Assembly: GCF_900217815.1 (NCBI RefSeq)
Contig: NZ_OBMT01000002.1
Coordinates: forward strand, 248,001 to 312,000
Length of the DNA: 64,000 bases
Direction of reading: 5' to 3'
From: Rhodobacter maris
Lineage (GTDB): Bacteria; Pseudomonadota; Alphaproteobacteria; Rhodobacterales; Rhodobacteraceae
This document shows positions 26,494 to 36,748 of the stretch, piece by piece. Both the position numbers and the translations under genes were made by a program. Under the pieces are notes generated by a model. That model ran no database searches and was not told the origin of the DNA. It saw only the letters and a list, made by a program, of their open reading frames with translations. Position 1 is the first letter of the stretch. Every line of letters starts with the position of its first letter.

Positions 26494-27291
26494 ATGCTGT
26501 CTTACCAACATGGCTATCACGCCGGGAATCTGGCCGATGTGCACAAACATGCGTTGCTCGCCCGCATGATCGACTACATGACCCGCAAGGAAAAGCCGCT
26601 GAGCTATCTCGAGACCCACGCCGGGCGCGGCCTCTATGCGCTCGACGCGCCCGAAGCGGTGAAAACAGGTGAGGCGGCGGCGGGCATCTCCCGCGCCCTC
26701 ACGGACGGCTGGTTCGCCCCCGATCACCCCTATCTGCGCGCACTCGCCGCGGTGCGCGCCGCACATGGGCCCACCGCCTATCCCGGCTCTCCAGTTCTGG
26801 CGGCAACCCTGCTGCGACCGATGGATTCGATCCAACTTTGCGAGCTGCATCCGCAGGAATTTGCCGCGCTCAAAACCGCGATGTCCCCTCATGGCGGGAT
26901 CTTTCATCACAAAGACGGGCGACAGATGGCGCTTGCGCTCTGCCCGCCCACACCGCGGCGCGGGCTGATGCTGATCGACCCCTCCTGGGAAGTGAAATCG
27001 GACTACGAGATGGTGCCCGAACTCCTCGGCCATCTGACGCGCAAATGGAACGTCGGCGTGATCGCGCTCTGGTATCCGGTGCTCGCCCCCGAGGTCGCCG
27101 TCGCGCGCGCACAAGCCGCAATGGTACGCCTGCTCAGGGCATCATGGCCCGAGGCGCTCTTCTCCGAGGTCCGCTTTCCACCCGCGCGCGCAGGTCACGG
27201 GATGATCGGTTCGGGGATGGTGGTGCTGAACCCGCCCTGGGGACTTGCCGAAGAGGCCGAGCGGCTTGAGAGGCTTTTCAAGTCGCTCTGA
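26494..27291 (+). CDS. rlmJ: 23S rRNA (adenine2030-N6)-methyltransferase RlmJ
   Basis: A 265-residue SAM-dependent methyltransferase. The opening YQHGYHAGNLADVHKHALL is the RlmJ signature, followed by ETHAGRGLYALDA, and the catalytic motif reads DPSWEVKSDY where the family usually has DPP[FYW]E; the Pro-to-Ser change at the third position is worth noting but the aromatic residue is kept. AAGGGGA precedes the ATG at 26494. A G/C hairpin follows the gene. Confidence 0.9.
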   Translation: MLSYQHGYHAGNLADVHKHALLARMIDYMTRKEKPLSYLETHAGRGLYALDAPEAVKTGEAAAGISRALTDGWFAPDHPYLRALAAVRAAHGPTAYPGSPVLAATLLRPMDSIQLCELHPQEFAALKTAMSPHGGIFHHKDGRQMALALCPPTPRRGLMLIDPSWEVKSDYEMVPELLGHLTRKWNVGVIALWYPVLAPEVAVARAQAAMVRLLRASWPEALFSEVRFPPARAGHGMIGSGMVVLNPPWGLAEEAERLERLFKSL

Positions 27292-27299
27292 AACGGGGT

Positions 27300-27320
27300 C
27301 CGGGGGGCGCAGCCCCCCGG
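27300..27320. terminator. G/C hairpin between convergent rlmJ and uvrD-type gene
   Basis: CCGGGGGGC/GCCCCCCGG with a 3-base loop and no T tract; likely bidirectional. Confidence 0.5.
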
Positions 27321-27353
27321 TGGGTCGCCTCGGCCCCGCCGACGCGAAACCTT

Positions 27354-29708
27354 TCAGAACGGCACGTCATCAAGTCCCGCGGCAGGTTTCAGAAAGCCCG
27401 CCTTGACATGTTTGGAGCCGGCTTTCTCGAATTCGACCAGTGCCGTGTCGCCGTCGAGTGCGATCACCTCGCCATAGCCGAACTTTTGATGGAACACCCG
27501 GTCTCCCTCGCCAAAGGCGAGGCTGTCGACCGTTGTGACCGTGCGCGCCTTGGGCACGGGTGACGTGCTCGCGCGGCTCTCCATCCGCCGCCAGCCGGGC
27601 GAGTTGTAAACATCGGCCCGGCTCGCCCGATCTTCGAGCGCGCCAAAGCCCGTCACCGCCGCCGCCCCGGCGCCGCCGCCATAAAGCCCGGGCGGGGTCA
27701 GCACATCCACATGGCGCCCCGGCAGCTCATCGATGAAGCGCGAGGGGAGCTGGCTTTGCCATTGCCCATAGACCCGGCGGTTGCCGGCAAAGGAAATCGT
27801 GCAGAGCGCCTCGGCGCGGGTAATCCCCACATAGGCGAGCCGCCGCTCCTCCTCGAGCGCGCGGGCGCCGCCCTCGTCCAGCGCGCGCTGGCTCGGAAAC
27901 AGCCCTTCCTCCCAGCCGGGCAGGAACACGGCGGGGAATTCGAGCCCCTTCGCGGCATGGAGCGTCATGATCGAGACCTTGTCCTCGGTCTCGGCCTTGT
28001 CGTTCTCCATGATCAGCGCAACGTGTTCGAGGAAGCCCTGCAGGTTCTCGAACTGTTCGAGCGCCTTCACCAGTTCCTTGAGGTTTTCGAGCCGCCCCGG
28101 CGCCTCGGGCGTCTTGTCGTTGAGCCACATCGCGGTGTAGCCCGAGTCCTCCAGAATGGTCTCGGCCAAGCGCACGTGATCGGCGCCTTCGAGCACCGCC
28201 GCGTGCCAGCGTCCGATGCTCTCGATGAAGCCCCTGAGCGCCCCCGCCGCCTTGCCCGAAAGAGCGCCCTGCTGCAACGCCGCTTTCGCCCCCATCACGA
28301 GCCCGGCCTGCGCCTCGCGCGCCGCGGTCTGGATCGTCGCCTGCGCCTTGTCGCCCAGCCCGCGCTTGGGCTGGTTCACCACCCGCTCAAAAGCGAGGTC
28401 ATCATCGGGCGAGACGGCAAGGCGGAAATAGGCCATCGCGTCGCGGATCTCGAGCCGCTCGTAAAAGCGCGGCCCGCCAATCACCCGATACGGCAGGCCA
28501 ATGGTCAAAAACCGATCCTCGAAGGCGCGCATCTGATGGCTCGCGCGCACCAAAATCGCCTGTCCGTCGAGCGGCACCGGGGCCAGCGCGCGGCGTCCGT
28601 CGCGCAAAGCCTCGACCTCCTCGCCGATCCAGCGCGCCTCCTCCTCGCCATCCCAATGGCCGATCAGCCGGACCTTCTCGCCGCCCTTTTCCTCGGTCCA
28701 CAACTCCTTGCCGAGCCGGTCGCGGTTCGCCGCGATGAGCCCCGAGGCCGCGGCAAGGATATGCTCGGTCGAGCGGTAATTCTGCTCAAGCCGCACCACC
28801 ACGGCCCCCGGAAAATCCTTTTCGAACCGCAGAATATTGCCCACTTCCGCGCCACGCCAGCCATAGATCGACTGATCGTCATCGCCCACGCAGCAGATGT
28901 TGTGATGGCCCTGCGCCAAAAGCCGCAGCCACAGATATTGCGCGGTGTTGGTATCTTGATACTCGTCGACGAGAATGTAGCGGAACCAGCGCTGATACTG
29001 CGCGAGCAGATCCTCGTGGCGCTGGAAAATCGTCACCATATGCAGCAGCAGATCGCCAAAATCGACCGCGTTGAGCGTGATGAGCCGCGCCTGATAGGCG
29101 GCATAAAGCTCGCTGCCGCGGTTGTTGAAATGCGCCGTCTCGGCGCCGCGCACCTTCTCGGGCGTCAGCGCGCGGTTCTTCCAGCTGTCGATCAGCCCGG
29201 CCAACTGGCGCGCGGGCCAGCGCTTCTCATCCATGTTGGCGGCCGCGATCACCTGCTTCAAAAGCCGGATCTGGTCATCGGTATCGAGGATGGTGAAGTT
29301 CGACCTGAGGCCGACAAGTTCAGCATGGCGGCGCAATAGCTTGACGCAAACGGCATGGAACGTGCCAAGCCAAGGCATGCCCTCGAGCGTTTCCCCCAAC
29401 AGGCGGCCCACGCGCTCCTTCATCTCGCGCGCGGCCTTGTTGGTGAAGGTGACGGCCAAGATCTCGTTCGGGCGCGCATGGCCGGTGCGGATCAGATGCG
29501 CGATTCGCGTGGTCAGCGCCTTGGTCTTGCCGGTGCCCGCGCCCGCGAGCATCAAGACCGGCCCGTCAAGCGCCTCGACGGCGCGGCGCTGCTCGGGGTT
29601 GAGCCCGTCGAGATAGTCCGGCTGCGCCGCCCCCGCCCGCGCTCCCATCATAGCGCGCTGCGACAGCGTCAGCCCGCCGAAATCGTCGTCATCGTCCAGA
29701 ATGTCCAT
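27354..29708 (-). CDS. uvrD: UvrD/PcrA-type 3'-5' DNA helicase
   Basis: Superfamily 1A helicase of 784 residues, a normal length. Motifs in order: Q motif LNPEQRRAVEA, Walker A LAGAGTGKTKAL (about 55-66), VTFTNKAAREMKERV, Walker B VDEYQDTN, VGDDDQSIYGWRGA, EQNYRST, and MTLHAAKGLEFPAVFLPG with the C-terminal YVGITRAE. A C-terminal Tudor-like segment (GDRVFHQKFGYGEVIAL) matches the PcrA/UvrD tail that binds RNA polymerase. It acts in nucleotide excision and mismatch repair and clears replication obstacles. The N terminus is acidic (DDDDDFGG). Confidence 0.94.
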   Translation of the reverse strand: MDILDDDDDFGGLTLSQRAMMGARAGAAQPDYLDGLNPEQRRAVEALDGPVLMLAGAGTGKTKALTTRIAHLIRTGHARPNEILAVTFTNKAAREMKERVGRLLGETLEGMPWLGTFHAVCVKLLRRHAELVGLRSNFTILDTDDQIRLLKQVIAAANMDEKRWPARQLAGLIDSWKNRALTPEKVRGAETAHFNNRGSELYAAYQARLITLNAVDFGDLLLHMVTIFQRHEDLLAQYQRWFRYILVDEYQDTNTAQYLWLRLLAQGHHNICCVGDDDQSIYGWRGAEVGNILRFEKDFPGAVVVRLEQNYRSTEHILAAASGLIAANRDRLGKELWTEEKGGEKVRLIGHWDGEEEARWIGEEVEALRDGRRALAPVPLDGQAILVRASHQMRAFEDRFLTIGLPYRVIGGPRFYERLEIRDAMAYFRLAVSPDDDLAFERVVNQPKRGLGDKAQATIQTAAREAQAGLVMGAKAALQQGALSGKAAGALRGFIESIGRWHAAVLEGADHVRLAETILEDSGYTAMWLNDKTPEAPGRLENLKELVKALEQFENLQGFLEHVALIMENDKAETEDKVSIMTLHAAKGLEFPAVFLPGWEEGLFPSQRALDEGGARALEEERRLAYVGITRAEALCTISFAGNRRVYGQWQSQLPSRFIDELPGRHVDVLTPPGLYGGGAGAAAVTGFGALEDRASRADVYNSPGWRRMESRASTSPVPKARTVTTVDSLAFGEGDRVFHQKFGYGEVIALDGDTALVEFEKAGSKHVKAGFLKPAAGLDDVPF

Positions 29709-29804
29709 GCCCGCACTTTATCTTGCGGTCAGGCCGAGGGGAAGGCCCATGTTCTGCCTCTGTTCCGGTTCTTGAGGATAGCGAGGCAGTGCCCTACTCC
29801 CCGC

Positions 29805-30896
29805 TCAGCCGCGATGGATAAGGCTCGCAAAAAGCTGCGGATCAAGGCTCGCGGCCGCAAAGGTCGGGCCCTCGGTCAGAAGCGCCACCGCGTCGTGGCT
29901 GTGCAGGCTCTCCTGATGGCTCGCAATCACCCGGAAATCGCCCACCCGCGGCTCGGCCATCAGCCCGGCGGCAAAGGCGCGCACCGCATCCTCGACAAAG
30001 ATCGGGTTCGCGGCATTGAGCTCGGCAAAGGCCTGCTCATCCTCGCGTTTCACCATCACCTGCGTTTCGGTCGGCACGTTGGCCCGGGCAATCTCGATCA
30101 GATCCTCGAACCAGAGCACCTGCCCCGGCTCCACCACCACAGAGATCCGCGCCACCGAGCGTTGCGAATGCGGCGTGGCGAGGCGACCCCGGCGGATGCG
30201 GGCATCTTCGGAAAGCTCCAGCGAGCAGGGGCAAGTCGAGGAATAGACGAAATCAAGATGCACGATCTTGGTGCGCACCCCGCCCTGATCCACCATTTCC
30301 AGCGCGATATCGTAATACTGCCAGCCCGAGAGGCCAGAGCGCAGGCTCTCTACCTGCAGCGGCAGCGAAAAGCGCATCATCAGCCGCGCATCGAAGCTTT
30401 CGAGGTTTTCAACGTAATCGTCGAGCGCCGCCGCCATCACCTCAAAGGAGAACTCCCGCTCCGCATGCGCATAGAAGCTGCGCAGGATGCGGGACATGTT
30501 GATCCCCTTCTTCTCCGCCTCAAGGCTCACCGAGCCGGTGACAGAGGTTTCCAGCACCACCTCACCGCCATCGCGCAACCGGTATTTGATCGGCAGCCGG
30601 AAGTTGGAAATGCCCACATGTTCGATTCGCGTCTTCGCGCCGACAATGAGCGAGGCGGGACCGTTTTGCAGGTCCGGCATCGCCGCCTTGTAAGCCGCAT
30701 CGGGGCGGAAGGTGGCGTCATAGACCCGCGCGAGGTCGGGGTAGCTTGCCGGCGCGCCGGGAAGGAGCCGGGCGATGGCGGGATCGAGCGCCGCCACCTC
30801 GCCCGGATGTGCTTCCGCCGCCCAGAGCCGCAGCGTTTCGAGTGCCGCTTTCGCCTCGTCCATGTCGGGGGTTCCGATGCGTCCCTGGATGTTCAT
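29805..30896 (-). CDS. folE2: GTP cyclohydrolase I type IB (FolE2)
   Basis: First step of folate/pterin synthesis, GTP to dihydroneopterin triphosphate. The 363-residue protein is the FolE2 form, with the catalytic cysteine region YSSTCPCSLELSE, TPHSQRSVARI, and RVIASHQESLHSHDA at the C terminus. FolE2 is metal-promiscuous and in many bacteria replaces the zinc enzyme FolE during zinc limitation; whether a folE exists elsewhere is unknown. The ATG at 30896 follows GGGAGAGG. I see no clear Zur palindrome upstream. metZ is upstream on the same strand. Confidence 0.93.
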   Translation of the reverse strand: MNIQGRIGTPDMDEAKAALETLRLWAAEAHPGEVAALDPAIARLLPGAPASYPDLARVYDATFRPDAAYKAAMPDLQNGPASLIVGAKTRIEHVGISNFRLPIKYRLRDGGEVVLETSVTGSVSLEAEKKGINMSRILRSFYAHAEREFSFEVMAAALDDYVENLESFDARLMMRFSLPLQVESLRSGLSGWQYYDIALEMVDQGGVRTKIVHLDFVYSSTCPCSLELSEDARIRRGRLATPHSQRSVARISVVVEPGQVLWFEDLIEIARANVPTETQVMVKREDEQAFAELNAANPIFVEDAVRAFAAGLMAEPRVGDFRVIASHQESLHSHDAVALLTEGPTFAAASLDPQLFASLIHRG

Positions 30897-31001
30897 GGCC
30901 TCTCCCTCTCGCCTTTTGGCGCCTCGTTCCGATATGGGAGTGAGACGGAGAAAGTCCAAGGGAAGTTGCAGCCAGCCGACGATTTTCTGCCCGAAAGCGG
31001 C

Positions 31002-32177
31002 TCAGGCCGCCGCAATCGCCCCCATCACATCCGCCACGAGGTCCGCAGTGTCCTCGATCCCGAAGGAGATCCGCACGAGGCCCGGAGTGATGCCGATCAC
31101 CGCGCGCTCCTCATCCGAGAGGTTCTTGTGCGTGGTCGTGGCCGGATGCGTGGCAATCGATTTCGCATCCCCGAGGTTGTTGGAAATGCTCACGATTTTG
31201 AGCGCGTTCAGGAACCGGAAGGCGGCCTCTTTGCCGCCCGCGAAATCGAGGCCGAGCATCGTGCCGCCCGCGCCCATCTGCGCCATGGCAAGCGCGTATT
31301 GCGGATGCGCGGCAAGGCCCGGATAGATGCAGCGCCCGAGCTTCTCGCTCCCCTCTGCCGCCGCGGCTACTGCCGCCGCCGAGGCCGCCTGCGCCCGCAC
31401 GCGCAGATCGAGCGTTTGCAGCCCCGACAGCAGCACCCAGGCGTGGAACGGGCTCATCGCGCCCCCCGTGTGCTTGACATAGGTCTCGACCGGGCCGCGG
31501 ATGAACTCTTTCGTGCCGCAGATCACGCCGCCGAGCACCCGCCCGCCACCGTCGATATGCTTGGTCGCGGAATAGACAACGACATCGGCGCCAAGAGCGA
31601 CCGCGCGCGAGAAGATCGGCGAGGCGAAGGCATTGTCCACCACCACGATCGCGCCGACGGCATGGGCGATCTCCGCCACGCCCTTGATGTCGATCACTTC
31701 AAGGCCCGGGTTCGAGACGCTCTCGAAGAAACAGATCTTCGTACCTTCGCGCACCGCGGCGCGCCAGTTTTCGAGATCCGCCCCGTCGATCAGCGTCACT
31801 TCCACTCCGAAGCCCGCAAGCACCTTGAGCACATGCAGGCAGGAGCCGAACATCTGCCGCGCGGCGACGACATGATCGCCTGCCTTCAGCGTGGCCGTCA
31901 GCGCCCCGTTGATCGCCGCCATGCCGGAGGCGCAGGCAAAGGCATCTTCCGTGCCCTCGATCGCCGCCATCCGGTCTTCGAACATCCGCGTCGTCGGGTT
32001 GCCGTAACGGGCATAGATGAATTCGTCCTTCCCCGAGGAGATGAACCGCGCCTCTGCCGCCTCGGCCGAGGGGTAGATGAACCCCTGGGTGAGGAACAAC
32101 GCCTCTGCCATCTCGCCATACTGGCTGCGGCGAATGCCTTCATGCACCAGTTTCGTGCGCGTGTTCCACTCGGTCAT
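31002..32177 (-). CDS. metZ: O-succinylhomoserine sulfhydrylase
   Basis: PLP enzyme making homocysteine from O-succinyl(acetyl)homoserine and sulfide, thus using the product of the cysIH operon. The 391-residue Cys/Met-metabolism fold shows GSCLHVLKVL, VVDNAFASPIFSRA and the PLP-lysine site YSATKHIDGGGRVLGG. Overall similarity is to MetZ rather than MetB or MetC. AGGAGC precedes the ATG. Divergent from the EF-G paralogue, sharing a 147-base intergenic region with a palindrome. No SAM riboswitch is evident. Confidence 0.88.
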   Translation of the reverse strand: MTEWNTRTKLVHEGIRRSQYGEMAEALFLTQGFIYPSAEAAEARFISSGKDEFIYARYGNPTTRMFEDRMAAIEGTEDAFACASGMAAINGALTATLKAGDHVVAARQMFGSCLHVLKVLAGFGVEVTLIDGADLENWRAAVREGTKICFFESVSNPGLEVIDIKGVAEIAHAVGAIVVVDNAFASPIFSRAVALGADVVVYSATKHIDGGGRVLGGVICGTKEFIRGPVETYVKHTGGAMSPFHAWVLLSGLQTLDLRVRAQAASAAAVAAAAEGSEKLGRCIYPGLAAHPQYALAMAQMGAGGTMLGLDFAGGKEAAFRFLNALKIVSISNNLGDAKSIATHPATTTHKNLSDEERAVIGITPGLVRISFGIEDTADLVADVMGAIAAA

Positions 32178-32276
32178 GTTCGGCTCCTGCGGCTCTCGGT
32201 CATCTTCCGCGCGATAAGCCTCTGTTTGGCATGGGTCAAGGTGGAGGGAGAATCAACGCGCTAAGAAGAGGCACGG

Positions 32277-32299
32277 GCGACATGAAAATGACATGTCGC
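32277..32299. promoter_or_regulatory. Palindrome between metZ and the EF-G-like gene
   Basis: Perfect 8-bp arms GCGACATG-aaaatga-CATGTCGC. It lies 26 bases upstream of the EF-G-like start and 100 bases upstream of metZ. It could be an operator or a 5' leader hairpin. Confidence 0.45.
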
Positions 32300-32324
32300 A
32301 GAGACAAGCCGAGGAGGATTCCCA

Positions 32325-34205
32325 ATGAAAGTCGTCTCCATCGTAGGCCCATCGCAGGCCGGCAAATCAACGCTGGCCGAAGCTCTGGCAACACTGGAAG
32401 GCGCCAAGCCGCGCAAGCACAGCCTGTTTGGCGACACCACGGTGACGAAATTCTCCTTCATGGGCGAGGACTGGGCGCTCCTTGATGCGCCGGGCGGCGC
32501 CGATCATCTGCCGCAGCTCGCACCGATGCTGGCCGCCTCGGATGCGGTCGTGCTCTGCGTGCCCGCCGATGCCGAAGCGGCGGTGCTCGCCGCGCCCTAT
32601 CTGCGGCTGATCGAGGCCGCGGACCTGCCCACCTTCATCTTCGTCAACAAGATCGACGCGACTCAGGACCGCGCCAGCGCGATTGTCGCCGCGCTGCAGG
32701 GCTATTGCCCGCATGCAATCGTGCTGCGCCAGATCCCGATCCGCAAGGACGGCCATGTGATCGGCGCGGTCGACCTGATTTCCGAACGCGCCTGGGAATA
32801 TCATGACCATGCCCGCTCCTCGCTGATGGAGCTGCCCGCCGCCCTGCGCGAACGCGAGGAAGAGGCGCGGGGAGAGCTTCTGGAACATCTTGCCGATTTC
32901 GATGAACAGCTCCTCACCGAGCTGATCGAGGATCAGGCGCCGATGACCGAAGAAGTCTACGATATCTCGACCAAGGCCCTGCAACACCATGATCTTCTGC
33001 CCGCGCTTCTGGGCTCGGCGAGCCATGGCAATGGCATGATGCGGTTGATGAAGAGCCTGCGCCACGAAGTGCCCGACGTGGCCCAGACCGCCGCGCGCAC
33101 CGGCGCGCTCGCGGTGGGGGCGCTCGCCGATAATGTCAAGCACCTTGGCAAGACGGTGCTCGTGCGCGCGCTTGCCGCGGGCGTGGCGCCGGGCGCAAAA
33201 CTTGGGGGCGCAACCATCGGCTCGATCACCGATATCGACGCCAAAACCCAGCTTGGCGCCCTGGCACCGGGCGAGATCGGCCTGACGGTGAAGACCGATC
33301 ACCTCGGGCTTGCCCAGCCGCTTTACAGCGCCGAGGGCTGCCTTGAGCTTCCCGCATGGATGGTGGCGCCGCCCGCGAACCATGCGCTGCTGATCGAGCC
33401 CGAAAACGAGCGCGACGAAACCCGCCTTGCCGCGGCGCTGCCGAAACTCCTTGAACTCGATCCGGGGCTGACGGTCGGCACCGATCCGCAATCGGGCAAA
33501 ACGCTCCTTGGCACGCAGGGTCCGCTGCATCTGCGCCGCGTGCTGGAAAAACTCGAGGCGGATTTCGGCATCAAGGCCGTGACCGCGCCGCAAGGCACCG
33601 CTTTGTGCGAAACCGTCACCGGCTCTGCGCAAAAGCAATATCGCCACCGCAAGCAATCGGGCGGCGCGGGACAGTTTGCCGATGTGGTGATCGAGGTGAA
33701 GCCGCTCGGCCGTGGCGAAGGCTTTGCCTTCACCGAAACGGTCAAAGGGGGCGCGGTGCCGCGCAACTACATCCCCTCGGTCGAGGCCGGCGCGCGCGAT
33801 GCGCTCGGTGCCGGGCCGAAGGGCTATCCGGTGGTCGACCTTGCGGTGAATCTCTCGGACGGCAAGAGCCATGCCGTTGACAGCTCCGACCATGCCTTCC
33901 GCACCGCCGGCAAGGCTGCGGTGCGCGAGGCGCTCACCGAGATCGGCACCGTGGTGTTGCAGCCGGTCTGCAAGGTGACAATCTCGGTGCCCTCGGTCTA
34001 TTCGGGCGGGCTCTCGCCGCTCGTCTCGGGGCTCAAGGGGCAGGTGCTGGGCTTTGAGGCCGATCCGGGCGCGAAGGGCTGGGATCTGTTCGAGGCGCTG
34101 ATGCCGGCCGCCTCGCTCGCCGATCTCTTCCAGTCGCTCGGCGGTGCCACCCGCGGCACATCCGGCTTTTTCGCCACGCTCGACCACTACGAGGAGCAAT
34201 ATTGA
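32325..34205 (+). CDS. Elongation factor G-like GTPase paralogue
   Basis: A 626-residue protein with EF-G domain order but shorter than true EF-G (~690) and with divergent GTPase motifs: P-loop GPSQAGKST, G3 LLDAPGGADH, G4 VNKID. Switch I is reduced, as in the 'EF-G-like protein' family of alphaproteobacteria and actinobacteria. Domain IV keeps QYRHRKQSGGAGQFADV and domain V SVYSGGLSPLVSGLKGQV. It is not a housekeeping fusA, which sits with rpsL/rpsG/tuf elsewhere. Its role is unknown; ribosome stress or recycling is a guess. AGGAGG precedes the ATG and a terminator follows. Confidence 0.88.
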   Translation: MKVVSIVGPSQAGKSTLAEALATLEGAKPRKHSLFGDTTVTKFSFMGEDWALLDAPGGADHLPQLAPMLAASDAVVLCVPADAEAAVLAAPYLRLIEAADLPTFIFVNKIDATQDRASAIVAALQGYCPHAIVLRQIPIRKDGHVIGAVDLISERAWEYHDHARSSLMELPAALREREEEARGELLEHLADFDEQLLTELIEDQAPMTEEVYDISTKALQHHDLLPALLGSASHGNGMMRLMKSLRHEVPDVAQTAARTGALAVGALADNVKHLGKTVLVRALAAGVAPGAKLGGATIGSITDIDAKTQLGALAPGEIGLTVKTDHLGLAQPLYSAEGCLELPAWMVAPPANHALLIEPENERDETRLAAALPKLLELDPGLTVGTDPQSGKTLLGTQGPLHLRRVLEKLEADFGIKAVTAPQGTALCETVTGSAQKQYRHRKQSGGAGQFADVVIEVKPLGRGEGFAFTETVKGGAVPRNYIPSVEAGARDALGAGPKGYPVVDLAVNLSDGKSHAVDSSDHAFRTAGKAAVREALTEIGTVVLQPVCKVTISVPSVYSGGLSPLVSGLKGQVLGFEADPGAKGWDLFEALMPAASLADLFQSLGGATRGTSGFFATLDHYEEQY

Positions 34206-34252
34206 GACCGACTCCGGGCGCGTGACTCCCGCATGCGCCGGATCGTGTGGCT

Positions 34253-34277
34253 GGGGCGGCCTTCGGGTCGCCCCTTT
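34253..34277 (+). terminator. Intrinsic terminator after the EF-G-like gene
   Basis: GGGGCGGCC/GGTCGCCCC (one G-T pair), 4-base loop, TTT. Confidence 0.75.
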
Positions 34278-34292
34278 CCTTTCGGTTTTCGC

Positions 34293-34331
34293 TTGCATCC
34301 CGTCCCGCGCAATATACTATACCCCAGTATA
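34293..34331 (+). promoter_or_regulatory. FrmR operator overlapping its promoter
   Basis: TATACT-ataccccAGTATA (34313-34331) has the TACT-C/G tract-AGTA layout of RcnR/FrmR-type sites. The -35 TTGCAT (34293-34298) and -10 TACTAT (34315-34320) are 16 bases apart, and the operator covers the -10, as expected for repression relieved by formaldehyde. Confidence 0.7.
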
Positions 34332-34345
34332 AGGACGCGTGTACC

Positions 34346-35751
<1,406 letters not shown>

Positions 35752-35755
35752 GGCG

Positions 35756-36610
35756 ATGATGGAACAGATCGAATCCCACGCCTGTTGTGGCGGAACGCAA
35801 AGCGTCTGGCGCCACCGCTCCGCCACGCTCGATTGCGAGATGAACTTTGCCGTCTTCACCCCCGCGATGGCCGCGGGGGAACGGCTGCCGGTGATCTGGT
35901 GGCTCTCGGGGCTGACCTGCACCGAGCAGAATTTCATCGCCAAGGCGGGCGCTCAGCGCTATGCGGCCGAGCATCGGGTGATCCTCGTCGTCCCGGACAC
36001 CTCGCCGCGCGGCGAGGGCGTGGCGGACGACCCCGCCTATGATCTCGGCCAGGGCGCGGGGTTCTATCTCAATGCGATCTGCACGCCCTGGGCGACGCAG
36101 TATCGGATGTATGATTACATCACCGACGAGCTGCCCGGGCTCGTGGCCGAACACTTCCCGGTGACGGAGCGATGTTCGATCATGGGCCATTCGATGGGCG
36201 GGCATGGAGCGCTCATTATCGCGCTGAAGAACCCGGGCCGCTACATGGCGGTCTCGGCCTTTTCACCCATCGTCGCGCCCATGCAGGTGCCCTGGGGCGA
36301 GAAGGCGTTTTCGGCCTATCTGGGCGAGGATCGGGCTCTCTGGGCGGAGTGGGACGCGACTGCACTTCTGGAAACTGCCGCGGAACAGCTCCCCATCCTG
36401 ATCGACCAGGGCACCGCCGACAGCTTTCTCGAGACCCAGCTCAAACCCGAGATCTTCGCCAAGGCCGCCGAAAGGCTCGGCCATCCGCTCACTCTGCGGC
36501 TCCAGCCGGGCTATGACCACAGCTATTATTTCATCGCCAGCTTCATTGGCGATCACATCGCCCATCATGCCCAGGCGCTGAACGGTTCCTCGCCGCATCG
36601 GCGGCAATGA
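35756..36610 (+). CDS. fghA: S-formylglutathione hydrolase
   Basis: Hydrolyses S-formylglutathione to formate and glutathione, the step after adhC. The 284-residue esterase-D-type alpha/beta hydrolase has the nucleophile elbow [10 protein letters not shown], the acid in DQGTADSFL and the His in GYDHSYYFI. Two adjacent ATG codons (35756, 35759) lie five bases after the adhC stop, so it is translationally coupled. Confidence 0.94.
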   Translation: MMEQIESHACCGGTQSVWRHRSATLDCEMNFAVFTPAMAAGERLPVIWWLSGLTCTEQNFIAKAGAQRYAAEHRVILVVPDTSPRGEGVADDPAYDLGQGAGFYLNAICTPWATQYRMYDYITDELPGLVAEHFPVTERCSIMGHSMGGHGALIIALKNPGRYMAVSAFSPIVAPMQVPWGEKAFSAYLGEDRALWAEWDATALLETAAEQLPILIDQGTADSFLETQLKPEIFAKAAERLGHPLTLRLQPGYDHSYYFIASFIGDHIAHHAQALNGSSPHRRQ

Positions 36611-36712
36611 CGTCATGCCAGCAGCGGAACGAACCCAATCCGTTTCCGTTGACATCCGGCCTGCGACGCGGACCCCGAACGCTCTGCCAAGCGCGGCGTC
36701 AAACCCGCCAAA

Positions 36713-36738
36713 CGCGGGCATTTCCCGGACTGCCCGCG
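36713..36738. terminator. Hairpin between convergent fghA and metal ATPase gene
   Basis: CGCGGGCA/TGCCCGCG with a 10-base loop; TTTGG follows on the minus strand. The ~140-base interval between the two stop codons holds nothing else that I can support. Confidence 0.5.
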
Positions 36739-36748
36739 CTGTCGCCGT

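Noticed and set aside
29355-32264. 969-codon open frame opposite the helicase, folE2 and metZ
   Set aside because: It crosses the boundaries of three well-supported minus-strand genes, which only a shadow frame would do.
32178-32324. SAM-type riboswitch before metZ
   Set aside because: None of the conserved SAM-II or SAM-I sequence blocks can be found; only a simple palindrome is present.
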